NCBI GenBank assembly: GCA_948607205.1
Contig: CAPERS010000004.1
Location: forward strand, 33,094-97,093
Direction: 5' to 3'
Source of the DNA: an uncultured Eubacteriales bacterium
GTDB taxonomy: Bacteria; Bacillota; Clostridia; Christensenellales; UBA1242
Length of the DNA stretch: 64,000 bases
Shown here: one piece after another, positions 8,310 through 16,851 of the stretch
How the letters are laid out: every line of letters begins with the position of its first letter
How positions within the stretch are numbered: position 1 is the stretch's first letter
Position numbers and translations under genes: made by a program
The notes under the pieces: model-generated
Told to the model about the DNA's origin: nothing
Database searches by the model: none
Seen by the model: the letters and a program-made list of their open reading frames with translations, nothing else

Positions 8310-9060
8310 CCATTTGACTTTCGTCATCAATTTTGTTTTCCATTTCAAGAATAGGAGTTGCCTTTTCATATCCGTCTTCACTTGAAAACTCAACTGTCAC
8401 CACTTGACTTTTTAAACTTTCTGGAATATATCTTTCAAGTTCATCTTCGCACTGCTGTCTAAATTCCTCTGCCAAGCCATAATTGCTGTGTTCTCCTTCT
8501 CTATCGAATGGCACTGATTTATTTGGTGCTTCTGGAAGATAGAGAAGCATAAGATTGGTTGATTTTTCCTCACACTCTTTTTTATTGAGCCAAATGAGGT
8601 CTTTTCCTTCCTCTGTTACAACATCGGCTTCGCTCGTCATTTCTTCGTATTCTTTTTTCTCACGATTCCAAATTGTTGCTGTGCGACTGACTGGGTGGCA
8701 ACTGTTGACAAAATTAGATTGTGGTTCGTATTTTACGTAACAAGCTTCAAGCAAACAGCCATCGCAAAAGTTCGAATCGACCCAACTGACACGGCCACCT
8801 CTGTAGACACACCCGACTCTACACGACGACGAAGCATTCTCTGGGTCAATTGGAGTTCTTGTGAAAGCCCAGCTTTTGCCCTTAAAATCCTTATCAGAAC
8901 TTGTCCAAGCACCGTTGTCTATTGCTCTTTGTGAAGGCACAGGTGCAGAATAGGAAGGGATTCTCTCATAAATATACTTTGTATGCTCGTTTGCACTAAG
9001 TATTAATGCCTTTCCTCTTACAATTGTGTGTCCATCTCTAACAAAAGTCTGAGTTTTCAT
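8305..9060 (-). CDS. Orphan protein of unknown function, paralog of the gene at 63495
   Basis: 251 residues, no signal peptide or membrane helix. No known family is recognised. The middle part (about residues 80-122) is rich in cysteine, with C-x3-C and C-x2-C-x3-C spacings that could bind metal. A block around IWLNKKECEEKSTNLMLLYL and the ending around ESLKSQVVTVEF align with the partial protein at the window end, so the two belong to one family. The gene is transcribed against its neighbours from a TTGACA/TATAAT promoter with a C-rich spacer that resembles the promoter at 37850-37879. The ribosome site is AAGGGGAA. It looks like a recently acquired accessory gene. Confidence 0.7.
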   Translation of the reverse strand: MKTQTFVRDGHTIVRGKALILSANEHTKYIYERIPSYSAPVPSQRAIDNGAWTSSDKDFKGKSWAFTRTPIDPENASSSCRVGCVYRGGRVSWVDSNFCDGCLLEACYVKYEPQSNFVNSCHPVSRTATIWNREKKEYEEMTSEADVVTEEGKDLIWLNKKECEEKSTNLMLLYLPEAPNKSVPFDREGEHSNYGLAEEFRQQCEDELERYIPESLKSQVVTVEFSSEDGYEKATPILEMENKIDDESQMG

Positions 9061-9081
9061 AATATTCCCCTTTTTTTATCA

Positions 9082-9109
9082 ATTATAATCGGGGTGGGGA
9101 TTTTGTCAA
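9082..9109 (-). promoter_or_regulatory. Promoter with C-rich spacer
   Basis: On the - strand TTGACA (9104-9109) and TATAAT (9082-9087) are separated by 16 nt containing two CCCC runs. The sequence around it (AAACCCC before -35, AAATCCCC after) is shared with 37850-37879. Confidence 0.7.
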
Positions 9110-9226
9110 GGGGGTTTGGAAAAAAGTTAAGTAAATGTTAAATATATTGCAATATTCTTTTGTTTTCGCAGTATTTTGACATAATGTGAGCAAAAAAAAC
9201 ATAGTTTTATACAGTGGAGGAAAACT

Positions 9227-9487
9227 ATGAATAAGGATTTATCGCAAATTATCTGCTCGATGGCTGGGCATATTTGTCAAACTCATGATACGATAAGACA
9301 GACTGCAAAGGTTTATGGGTTGAGCAAAAGCACAGTTCATACTTATGTTTCAGTTAAACTTAAATATATTGATATTGACCTTTATAATCAAACAAAAAAG
9401 GTGCTTGATGAGAACTTTTCAGTTAAACATATAAGAGGTGGAGAGGCAACAAGGCGCAAGTATGCCGAAGTTGAAGAAATGCAATAA
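9227..9487 (+). CDS. spoIIID: Sporulation transcription factor SpoIIID
   Basis: 86 residues, the usual size. The helix-turn-helix reads IRQTAKVYGLSKSTVHTYVS and is followed by the family hallmarks KKVLDENF and HIRGGEATRRKY. SpoIIID is a mother-cell DNA-binding protein that switches sigma-E genes on or off during endospore formation. A GGAGG site lies 8 nt before the ATG. In Bacillus spoIIID lies just downstream of spoIIQ, so its place here after a spoIIQ-like gene is conserved order, interrupted by acpP and the orphan. Its presence suggests spore formation or its recent loss. Confidence 0.92.
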   Translation: MNKDLSQIICSMAGHICQTHDTIRQTAKVYGLSKSTVHTYVSVKLKYIDIDLYNQTKKVLDENFSVKHIRGGEATRRKYAEVEEMQ

Positions 9488-9512
9488 AAAAGCAGGAAGT
9501 GTCCTGCTTTTT
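9486..9512. terminator. Bidirectional terminator between spoIIID and fba
   Basis: AAAAGCAGGA (9488-9497), loop AGTG, TCCTGCTTTTT (9502-9512); A and T tracts flank both sides. Confidence 0.85.
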
Positions 9513-10423
9513 CATTTTTGATTTTTTGAAAAAAGTAAATTTGTCATCTTGTCTTCAACAACGCTTTGTGCTCTGTCGCGTCCTGCGCCAAGATACTTTC
9601 TTGGGTCGAATTCTTTCTGGTTATTATTTAAAACAGTTCTTGCACCGCTTGTCAAAGCAAGTCTTAAATCTGTGTCAGTGTTTATTTTGACAATGTTATG
9701 CTCCTTTATTGCCTCTATTATCAAATCTTTCGGTATCCCAACTGCGTTTTCAATATTTCCGCCATTTGCGTTTATCTCTTCAAGAAGGTCTTGTTCAACA
9801 GTTGATGCTCCGTGCAAAACAAGTGGAAAGTTTGGCAAAAGCAATTCAATTTCTGAAAGTATGTCAAATCTCAAAGTTTGTTCGCCTTGATATTTGTATG
9901 CGCCATGACTTGTGCCGATGGCGATTGCAAGGGTGTCAACGCCAGTTTTTGTAACAAACTCTTTGGCTTTGTTCGGGTCGGTGAAATGATGGAAATCTGA
10001 CTTAGTGTTCTCTTCAATGCCTTTAAGTTGACCAAGTTCGCCTTCGACAAGGACGCCATGCTTGTGTGCATAGTTCACAACTTTTCTGGTCAATTTAACA
10101 TTTTCTTCAAATGGTAAGGCAGAGCAGTCAATCATGACGCTGTCAAAGCCAAGTTCAATAGCCTTTTTGCAAACCTCATAACTTTTGCCGTGGTCAAGAT
10201 GAAGAAAAATCCCTTTATTCTTTCTTGCCGTGTTTGCAAGAGGCATAAGGAATTCGCCCATATACTGCATAGCGCCCTCGCTGACAGAAATTATGCAAGG
10301 CGACGAAAGAGTTTCGCTTGCACTGACAATCGCTTGCAAAACTTCCATATTATTGAAATTAAACGCGCCAAGCGCAAAGCCTTTTTTCAATGCTTTATCA
10401 AAATAGAATTTCAAATTTTTCAT
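9512..10423 (-). CDS. fba: Class II fructose-bisphosphate aldolase
   Basis: 303 residues from the ATG at 10421-10423, chosen because AAGGAAGG lies just upstream; the longer open frame to 10618 runs through the promoter region and has no homology. It splits fructose 1,6-bisphosphate in glycolysis using zinc. Visible features are the histidines in IFLHLDHGKS, the phosphate-binding AIAIGTSHGAYK and LVLHGAST, and the C-terminal INTDTDLRLA motif. It faces the lipoprotein gene at 10500 across overlapping divergent promoters. Confidence 0.94.
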   Translation of the reverse strand: MKNLKFYFDKALKKGFALGAFNFNNMEVLQAIVSASETLSSPCIISVSEGAMQYMGEFLMPLANTARKNKGIFLHLDHGKSYEVCKKAIELGFDSVMIDCSALPFEENVKLTRKVVNYAHKHGVLVEGELGQLKGIEENTKSDFHHFTDPNKAKEFVTKTGVDTLAIAIGTSHGAYKYQGEQTLRFDILSEIELLLPNFPLVLHGASTVEQDLLEEINANGGNIENAVGIPKDLIIEAIKEHNIVKINTDTDLRLALTSGARTVLNNNQKEFDPRKYLGAGRDRAQSVVEDKMTNLLFSKNQK

Positions 10424-10435
10424 AAAAACCTTCCT

Positions 10436-10470
10436 TTGACAAATTGTAACACATTTTTTAAGATAGACAA
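10436..10470. promoter_or_regulatory. Overlapping divergent promoters (fba and lipoprotein)
   Basis: + strand: TTGACA 10436-10441, 17-nt spacer, TAAGAT 10459-10464. - strand: TTGTCT (10465-10470) and TACAAT (10443-10448), 16-nt spacer. The two occupy the same DNA face to face. Confidence 0.6.
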
Positions 10471-10499
10471 ACATAATATTAGACAAGAGGTGGAAAAAT

Positions 10500-11186
10500 A
10501 TGAAAAAAATATCAATCAAAAAATCACATTGGAAAAAATTGTCGGTTGCTTTCATGTTTATGATGACGCCAATTATGCTTGTTGGATGCCAAGGCACAGC
10601 GTCTATCGAAGACAACATGAGTGAGCAAACGTCAATCTACTTCACAGCAAAGAGTGGCGACCACTCTGCATCTATCAGCGTTGGAACAAGAGAGAATCCA
10701 TACATTATTGATGGCTACTCACAAAAAAACTGCGATTTTTCGCTGATAAATGTGAAATTTAATTCAAATTTGAGCGACAATATTATTGCTGGCAAGTTGA
10801 CTGTCAATGACAAAGAGAGCGATGTCACTCTTGATTTTAATCCTATTTCTAGGTCATATATGGTTGACCTTGGCTATCAACTTGATGGCGAGGACAGTGT
10901 CAAACTTGTTTATGAAGGAATTGAATTCAACTTTGAAAATGTAACTGGCAATTTTGCCGTATCTGGCGATGATGCGATTGAGATTGCAAAAACTCAACTT
11001 TCAAAAGAGATATCATCTTACACAAACGGCAAGACTTTTGAAGGTGAGTGCTATTTGAAAGTTCTTGGTAAGGCAGACAGTTTTGACAAACTTTTCTGGT
11101 GTTTCACGATTGAGGGGCGTGACGGCAAGACCTACAACATTCTCATTGCAGTTGATAATGCCAATGATTTTCAGATGACAAAGTAG
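10500..11186 (+). CDS. Lipoprotein of unknown function
   Basis: 228 residues after an AAGAGGTGG ribosome site. A lipoprotein signal peptide ends in lipobox LVGC, giving lipidated Cys30. The mature part is beta-rich and lacks a recognised domain. The C-terminal 70 residues (from AIEIAKTQL to the strand ending ILIAVDN) have the helix-then-strands look of PepSY-type domains, but this is only a resemblance. It has its own promoter, divergent from fba, and a compact terminator at its stop codon. Confidence 0.7.
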   Translation: MKKISIKKSHWKKLSVAFMFMMTPIMLVGCQGTASIEDNMSEQTSIYFTAKSGDHSASISVGTRENPYIIDGYSQKNCDFSLINVKFNSNLSDNIIAGKLTVNDKESDVTLDFNPISRSYMVDLGYQLDGEDSVKLVYEGIEFNFENVTGNFAVSGDDAIEIAKTQLSKEISSYTNGKTFEGECYLKVLGKADSFDKLFWCFTIEGRDGKTYNILIAVDNANDFQMTK

Positions 11187-11206
11187 GTGATTTAATCACC
11201 TTTTTT
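11185..11206 (+). terminator. Compact terminator overlapping the stop codon
   Basis: AGGTGATT and AATCACCT form a palindrome around one central T (11185-11201), followed by T5; the TAG stop is part of the stem. Confidence 0.75.
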
Positions 11207-11280
11207 ATCTACATACATTTAATTTAGCATATTTTTCATAAAAGCGAATAATTTGATTTTTAAATATTTTGATTTTGTGC

Positions 11281-11292
11281 TATACTAAAAAT
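11281..11292 (+). promoter_or_regulatory. hflX extended -10 promoter, leaderless
   Basis: TATACT at 11281-11286 preceded by TGc (extended -10). The ATG at 11293 lies 6 nt downstream, and there is no Shine-Dalgarno site. Confidence 0.65.
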
Positions 11293-12399
11293 ATGAAAAT
11301 ACATTCAACAGAAGAAATAAAAGAAAATTGCATAATTGTTGCAATTTCAACCAAGAAAGAAGATGATATTTCACGCAAGATTGATGAAACCACGAGATTG
11401 GCAACAACGGCAGGACTTAATGTTGTGAAATGCTTTTATCAAGTGATAAAAGATTTCAATAAGGCGACCGTTCTTGGAAAAGGCAAACTTGAAGAGATTG
11501 GTCAGTTTATTGAAGAGTGTGATGAAGTGATTGACGTTGCTATTGTTGACTATGCGCTCAGCGGAAGTCAGATGAAAAATCTCACAAACGCGTGGGGAGT
11601 GAAGATTGTTGACAGAGTTGGACTTATCATTGACATTTTCGCCAAAGGCGCTCAGTCGCGTGAGGCACGGCTCCAAGTCAAACTTGCGCAAGATAAATAT
11701 ATTCTGCCACGCCTCAGCGAGATTGCAGGAACGAGCGGTCGTTTTGGCGGAGCAGGTGTTGGCATGCGCGGACCTGGCGAAACCAAAATTGAACTGAACA
11801 AGCGTATCCTTGAAAAAGAAATCGAATCACTTAAAAAACAAATTGAAAAAATCAAAGAGCAACGCCTTATTTCAAGACGCGAGCGCAATAAGTCAGGTCT
11901 GCCAAAAATTGCAATCGTCGGCTATACTAACGCAGGCAAATCCAGCCTTCTTAACGCGCTAACCAAAGAGAATATCTACGCTGATGACAAGTATTTTGCA
12001 ACGCTTGACACAACCAGCCGAAAACTATATTTAGGTGAAAACAGATTCGCAATTCTCACCGACACTGTCGGCTTTATCAGTGACCTTCCACACCAACTTG
12101 TTGACGCCTTTTCTTCAACTCTTGAAGAGGCAACAGACGCCGATCTCATCTTGCACGTGGTCGATATCTCGCTTGACGAACAAACCGATAGGGGTGTTGA
12201 ATATGTCACAAACATGAAGGTCACCAACGCGCTTCTCGACAGCCTTGGCGCGACAAAAAATAGGCTGACAGTTTTCAACAAAAGTGATAAACTTTCAAAG
12301 CCAGTTCAACTTAAAGAAAACGAAATTCTCATTTCCACCAAAACCAAGCGCGGAATTGACGCACTGCTTGCGAAGATAGCAGACAATTTGTTTAATTGA
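11293..12399 (+). CDS. hflX: GTPase HflX
   Basis: 368 residues from the ATG at 11293, which sits exactly at the predicted transcription start; an upstream GTG/ATA-type extension would lie inside the promoter. HflX binds and rescues or splits stalled and hibernating 70S ribosomes. The N-terminal HflX domain carries the glycine-rich GTSGRFGGAGVGMRGPGETK linker region, followed by a coiled coil and a GTPase domain with G1 GYTNAGKSS (about residue 212), G3 DTVGF and G4 NKSD. The C-terminus of some longer HflX proteins is absent. It ends 2 nt from the convergent gene at 12402. Confidence 0.93.
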   Translation: MKIHSTEEIKENCIIVAISTKKEDDISRKIDETTRLATTAGLNVVKCFYQVIKDFNKATVLGKGKLEEIGQFIEECDEVIDVAIVDYALSGSQMKNLTNAWGVKIVDRVGLIIDIFAKGAQSREARLQVKLAQDKYILPRLSEIAGTSGRFGGAGVGMRGPGETKIELNKRILEKEIESLKKQIEKIKEQRLISRRERNKSGLPKIAIVGYTNAGKSSLLNALTKENIYADDKYFATLDTTSRKLYLGENRFAILTDTVGFISDLPHQLVDAFSSTLEEATDADLILHVVDISLDEQTDRGVEYVTNMKVTNALLDSLGATKNRLTVFNKSDKLSKPVQLKENEILISTKTKRGIDALLAKIADNLFN

Positions 12400-12401
12400 T
12401 T

Positions 12402-12677
12402 TTATTTTGAGTTTTTGTTGTCATTAATAACATCATATTTTTTTAGCGTGTCCATTATCGTTTTCAAATAACTATTTGCAATAACAATTTGCGACCGAAC
12501 AGAGAACCAAATGTCTTGGTCTGTTTTGTCGCTTTTTTTGTAGTGTGGACATGCAAGGCATTGACTTTTGCCCATTCGGCAGTGTCCACAATCAACTTTT
12601 GCGACTCGCTTATTTTTAACAATAGTGTAGTGTTGCAAATAGTTTTCGCAGTCATATTTACTTAAATGTTTTTTCAT
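12402..12677 (-). CDS. Small cysteine-rich protein of unknown function
   Basis: 91 residues with an AAGGAGA site before the ATG and a TATAAT further upstream. Cysteines are arranged as VDCGHCRMGKSQCLACPHY, that is C-x2-C-x6-C-x2-C, a plausible zinc or iron-sulfur site. Positive charge is high, which would suit nucleic-acid binding, but this is inference. It is convergent with hflX with only 2 nt between the stop codons and no obvious terminator in between. No family recognised. Confidence 0.6.
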   Translation of the reverse strand: MKKHLSKYDCENYLQHYTIVKNKRVAKVDCGHCRMGKSQCLACPHYKKSDKTDQDIWFSVRSQIVIANSYLKTIMDTLKKYDVINDNKNSK

Positions 12678-12863
12678 TTTTTTCTCCTTTTGTGGCTATT
12701 ATAATTAAAATAAAAATAAAAGTCTTACGGTTTTCAGTAATCCTAGAATTTTTATCAATTTTATTATAAAACATTTTGCGATATGGCCTTGCGAATGGCA
12801 AAGTATAATTATAAGCATTTCACAAAAAAAGTAAGAATGGTATTCGGTAATAAGTTGTAAAAT

Positions 12864-12895
12864 AAAAAAGCACATCTAATTTTGATGTGTTTTTT
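12864..12895. terminator. Terminator downstream of the DUF1858 gene
   Basis: CACATC (12871-12876) pairs with GATGTG (12884-12889), with A-rich and T-rich flanks that give a U tract in both directions. Confidence 0.65.
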
Positions 12896-12907
12896 GTGTT
12901 TTAAATT

Positions 12908-13123
12908 TTATTTCTTCTTTTGATTATAGGTTTCGTTGAGTTTTGCAAGAAGGAAGTCAAGGTCGATGTCATGCGTTGCGCAAGCCTGTTCGATTGTTTC
13001 CTCACTGCCAAGGTGGCAAAATATGCAAAACATTCCAAAGCCCATAAAAACATCGCCAAGGTCTTTGTCAAGTTCAAGAACGCTGTGAACGGTCATGTCT
13101 TTGGTTATAATTTTTTCTTCCAT
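12908..13123 (-). CDS. DUF1858 protein (hybrid-cluster-associated redox disulfide domain)
   Basis: 71 residues, the full length of the family. Typical features are the opening TKDMTVHSVLELDKDLGDVFMGFGM, the redox pair CIFC and the third conserved cysteine in EETIEQACATHDID. Such proteins occur in anaerobes near hybrid-cluster and redox genes and are thought to act in thiol chemistry; the exact role is unknown. It is a single gene here, with AGGAGAAAT before the ATG. Confidence 0.85.
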   Translation of the reverse strand: MEEKIITKDMTVHSVLELDKDLGDVFMGFGMFCIFCHLGSEETIEQACATHDIDLDFLLAKLNETYNQKKK

Positions 13124-13261
13124 AAATTTCTCCTACATTTATATTTTAAACATTTTTTCAAAAAAATCAATTAAAAGTGTGTAAAAAATTTAAAATTTTG
13201 AAAATTTTGTCGTGTTTTGCCGTTTTGAAATATTTTGATTTTTCACCTCATAAATTAAAGC

Positions 13262-13981
13262 ATGAACAGTTTAAAAGATTATATTTCAAAAATTTTGGTT
13301 TCGATTTCTGAAGGAAAGGAAATCGGTTATCTGCTTGACTGCGTGCTTGATGAAGGGCTAAAAGAACTTCAGGGCTTTATTGTTGTTGACAGTGAAAGTG
13401 AAGAAGAGGTGTTTTTGCCGGTAGGAAAAATTAAGGCTCAAAATGATAAATTCATTTTTGTTGAAGGCGCTTTTGATGTTGAGTTTTTTGGCGGAGAGGA
13501 GTCAAACAATCCAATTGGCAAACACGTTTTTGACTGCAATGGAACTGATTTTGGAAAGGTGATTGACTGCCGTTTGCGTGACAATTTTAAACTTGAAAAA
13601 CTTATCACAGACAGGTGTGAAATTGTGCAAAAAAACATTATGACAAATGGAAAAGATTTTATATTTTTTGGAAATAAAAAAAGAAAGAAAAATCAAAATA
13701 AAAAAATATTTGAAAATTATCAAAAAAATTCACAAAAAATTCAAGAAAATATGCCAAAAATAAAAATTCAAGAAAAAATTGAAAAAGAAATAAAACAACC
13801 TGAAAAAGTTTTTATTTCAAAAGAAATGCTTCTTGGAAAAATTGCAACTTGTGACATATTTGGCTTTAATAACGAACTTATTGTCAAAAAATTTCAAACA
13901 ATTGATGAAAATGTGTTAAAAAAAGCAAAAAAACACAATAAACTTAATGTATTGTTCTTTAATTCAAAAATTGGAATATAA
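13262..13981 (+). CDS. PRC-barrel domain protein with a low-complexity linker
   Basis: 239 residues. Residues 5-80 match the PRC-barrel fold (KILVSISEGKEIGYLLDCVLDEG...LQGFIVVD), as in YlmC/YmxH-type sporulation proteins, and a second related barrel seems to follow (GKHVFDCNGTDFGKVIDCRL). The region around residues 135-185 is very rich in Lys, Asn, Gln and Ile and extremely A-rich in DNA, then a short C-terminal domain follows. There is no Shine-Dalgarno site; TTGAAA (13225-13230) and CATAAA (13249-13254) would start the mRNA at or next to the ATG. It lies upstream of the virB4-like gene. Confidence 0.7.
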   Translation: MNSLKDYISKILVSISEGKEIGYLLDCVLDEGLKELQGFIVVDSESEEEVFLPVGKIKAQNDKFIFVEGAFDVEFFGGEESNNPIGKHVFDCNGTDFGKVIDCRLRDNFKLEKLITDRCEIVQKNIMTNGKDFIFFGNKKRKKNQNKKIFENYQKNSQKIQENMPKIKIQEKIEKEIKQPEKVFISKEMLLGKIATCDIFGFNNELIVKKFQTIDENVLKKAKKHNKLNVLFFNSKIGI

Positions 13982-14187
13982 CAAAAAATAATTTAATTTA
14001 AATATTATTAATGAAAAATAAAATTAAAATATTTAAATAAATTTAAAATAATTAAAAATTTGATAAAAAAATAAAATAAAATAGTGCAAAAATAAAAAGT
14101 TGATAATGCACAAAAAATTTGTAAAATCATGTGTTTTTGTTTGTATTTTTAGGGTATTTTGTAGTAAAATAAAATTGCGAGGTAAAC
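13982..14187. other. Extremely AT-rich spacer before the virB4-like gene
   Basis: About 200 bp that are almost entirely A and T, with no gene. No clear promoter can be singled out because of the composition. GCGAGGT near 14180 is the ribosome site of the next gene. Confidence 0.6.
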
Positions 14188-16851
14188 GTGATTAGAATAA
14201 TACCTAGAAAAACAAAAGTTAAACTTGAATTTGTCAGGGGCTTTACAGGGCTTGACCTTATCATTGCAATCATTGCAATTGCCGTTCTTGGTGTGCTTAT
14301 TGCATCCAACTTTCCGGGTGCGATTTGGGTTGCAGTTGTTTGGGCAATTTTTTCAATTTCATTATTTTTCAAAATTGCAGACAGCGAGAGATTTTATGTG
14401 ACAATATCCTATCTCGCTCGTTTTTCAATGCAGAAAAAGAAATATCTTAAAACGGTCACCAAGGGTAAGCCTAACATCAAAAACATCATTCCATTTGAAA
14501 GTATCTATCAAGACAGATGTATTTCATTTGGAGATTACTATGCCGAAGTTTTGGAAGTTCAGCCAATTCTTTTCGGACTTTTAAATGAATACAATCAAAA
14601 CAACCTCATCGACGTTGGTTTTTCAAACGCACTTAGAAGACTTGAAGAAAATCAAGTTTGTGAAATTGTGAAAATCAATAAGGCGCTTGTTCTTGACAAT
14701 TATGCTTACATCGAAAATAAAAAATATGACCGCTTGCTCGACATGATGTATGATAAGCAAATGACGCAAGCAGAAGTTGACGCAAGAGCACCTATCTTTG
14801 AAGAGCGAGTTTCTTTCATCGAAGATAAAAACAGAAAGAACAAAATTTATAAAGACTTTTTCTATATAGTTGTGCTTGGCAAGGACCTCGAGTCACTTGA
14901 AAACACAGTCAGCGGTATGGCAAGTTCGCTTGCGACAGCGCTCAACCCAGTCAACACCAGAAGACTTATGGGGCAGGAACTTGCAGTTTTCCTTCGCGCA
15001 AACTATAACCGCGAATTTGACGAACGTGAACTTGAAGGTGTGCCTTTCTCTGAATACATAAATTGGGCAACTCCAAACAAAGTTAAGTTTGGCGCTGCGA
15101 AATATAACATCGACGGCAGAGATTACAGAACTTTCGCGATAACCGAATATCCAATTCAGGTTGGAAACGCGTGGGGTGCTTCATTCTTCCTTCTTGACAG
15201 AACAAAGGTTGTGATGAAATTTAAAAAAGCGCCCAAGTATGACTCTGAAAAGAAAATCGATAAGGCAATCATGGACATGGAGTCAAGATTGTATAAAACT
15301 GGAAAGAGTTCAACTCGTATTGAAATTCAAACACACCTTCAAACTCTTCGTGACCTCTTGGCAGAACTCAAAAACAATAACCAACAACTTTATGATGTTA
15401 ACACTTTCATAACTTGTGAAGATTCAGCAAGAAAAGATATTAAAGCAATTTTAAAACAGTCTGGTTTCCGCTTCACTGAAATGTTTGCTCGTCAGATTGA
15501 TGCTTTCGTTTCTTCAAGCGTTTCTATGCGTGACAACATCAATGAGTTCAAGAGGGGAATCCCAACTTACACACTTGCAGGCGTCTTCCCATTTATCTCA
15601 AGTGAACTTCAAGATGAAAATGGTTTCTATCTTGGTGACAATGAATATCCTGTTTTTGTTGACTTCTTCAAGCGTGACCTGCGCCGTGTTAACTCCAACA
15701 TGATGGTCGTTGGAAAATCAGGTTCAGGAAAATCATTCGCAACCAAAACACTGCTTGCCAATCTTTCGGCTGATAACACCAAAATCTTCATTTGTGACCC
15801 TGAAAAAGAGTATGACAAACTGACTTACAGTCTTAAAGGAAAAATGATTGACGTTGGTTCTTCACTTCAAGGTATCATCAATCCATTCCACGTTATCCGT
15901 GCGCTTGATAAGGATGACGACGAAGGCGATAAGAAATACTTTGAAACAAGCAAGAAAGATGACTCTTTCAATCAGCACCTTCAATTCCTTGAACAATTTT
16001 TCAGAACTGTGCTCGAAGGTATTCAAAGTGACGCATTCGAGGTTCTCAACTCGCTTGTGCTTGACCTTTATGACAAGTTCAAGATTGACGAAAACACAGA
16101 CCTTAGAAAACTTACTCCAAAAGATTATCCAACTTTTGATGACCTCTATTCGCTTTTGACAGCAAGGTTAAAAACTGCAAAAGATGAATTCCTTGTCAAC
16201 AACCTCAGAATTGTTGAGGCATATATTCGAAAGTTTGCAAAAGGTGGACGAAACAGCAACCTTTGGAATGGACCAACTTCAATTGAGACCAATGAAAACC
16301 TTATTTGTTTCAACTTCCAGTCGCTGATTGCAGGAAACAACGCGATGATAACCAACGCGCAAATGCTTCTTGTTTTCAAATATCTTGAAAATGAAATTAT
16401 CAATAATAAGGACTATAACAAACTTCATCACACAAACAGAAAAATTATTATCTGCGTTGACGAGGCGCACACATTCATTAACCCTCGTTATCCAATTGCC
16501 CTCAACTTCATGGCAGCAATGGCAAAACGTATTCGTAAGTATGGTGGAATGCAGATTGTCATCACGCAGAATATCAATGACTTCGTGGGAACGGAAGAAA
16601 TCAAGCGTCAGTCGACGGCTATCATCAACGCATGTCAATATTCACTTATCTTCTCGCTCTCGCCAAACGACGTGAACGACATTATTGAACTCTACAAAAA
16701 CTCGGGTGGAATCAATAAGGAAGAGCAGAACTCAATCGTAACAGCCGGTCTTGGTCAAGCGTTCATTATCACATCGCCAACAGCCAGAACAATGGTTCAG
16801 ATTCACGCGCTTGATTACGTTGAATCAATCTTCAAAGACAAAAACGAATAG
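14188..16851 (+). CDS. VirB4-like type IV secretion ATPase with N-terminal PrgI-like membrane domain
   Basis: 887 residues starting at GTG behind GAGGT. Residues 1-70 contain two membrane helices and resemble PrgI-type subunits (RxIPRKTKVK... then two hydrophobic segments), which in Gram-positive conjugation systems are usually encoded next to virB4; here they appear fused. The rest is a VirB4/TrbE/CagE ATPase with Walker A GKSGSGKS (about residue 508) and Walker B IICVDEAH (about 758), and the typical IVITQNINDFVG helicase-like motif. VirB4 proteins power conjugation or protein export. No VirD4, relaxase, VirB6 or integrase is visible, so this is an orphan chromosomal copy. The next gene is the giant lipoprotein, suggesting a functional pair. 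Confidence 0.88.
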   Translation: MIRIIPRKTKVKLEFVRGFTGLDLIIAIIAIAVLGVLIASNFPGAIWVAVVWAIFSISLFFKIADSERFYVTISYLARFSMQKKKYLKTVTKGKPNIKNIIPFESIYQDRCISFGDYYAEVLEVQPILFGLLNEYNQNNLIDVGFSNALRRLEENQVCEIVKINKALVLDNYAYIENKKYDRLLDMMYDKQMTQAEVDARAPIFEERVSFIEDKNRKNKIYKDFFYIVVLGKDLESLENTVSGMASSLATALNPVNTRRLMGQELAVFLRANYNREFDERELEGVPFSEYINWATPNKVKFGAAKYNIDGRDYRTFAITEYPIQVGNAWGASFFLLDRTKVVMKFKKAPKYDSEKKIDKAIMDMESRLYKTGKSSTRIEIQTHLQTLRDLLAELKNNNQQLYDVNTFITCEDSARKDIKAILKQSGFRFTEMFARQIDAFVSSSVSMRDNINEFKRGIPTYTLAGVFPFISSELQDENGFYLGDNEYPVFVDFFKRDLRRVNSNMMVVGKSGSGKSFATKTLLANLSADNTKIFICDPEKEYDKLTYSLKGKMIDVGSSLQGIINPFHVIRALDKDDDEGDKKYFETSKKDDSFNQHLQFLEQFFRTVLEGIQSDAFEVLNSLVLDLYDKFKIDENTDLRKLTPKDYPTFDDLYSLLTARLKTAKDEFLVNNLRIVEAYIRKFAKGGRNSNLWNGPTSIETNENLICFNFQSLIAGNNAMITNAQMLLVFKYLENEIINNKDYNKLHHTNRKIIICVDEAHTFINPRYPIALNFMAAMAKRIRKYGGMQIVITQNINDFVGTEEIKRQSTAIINACQYSLIFSLSPNDVNDIIELYKNSGGINKEEQNSIVTAGLGQAFIITSPTARTMVQIHALDYVESIFKDKNE

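Noticed and set aside
10424..10618. N-terminal extension of the aldolase
   Set aside because: The extra 65 codons run through both divergent promoters and lack homology; the ATG at 10423 has a strong ribosome site.
14188..16851. Conjugative element
   Set aside because: Only the VirB4-type ATPase is present; no relaxase, coupling protein, integrase or repeats marking element ends.
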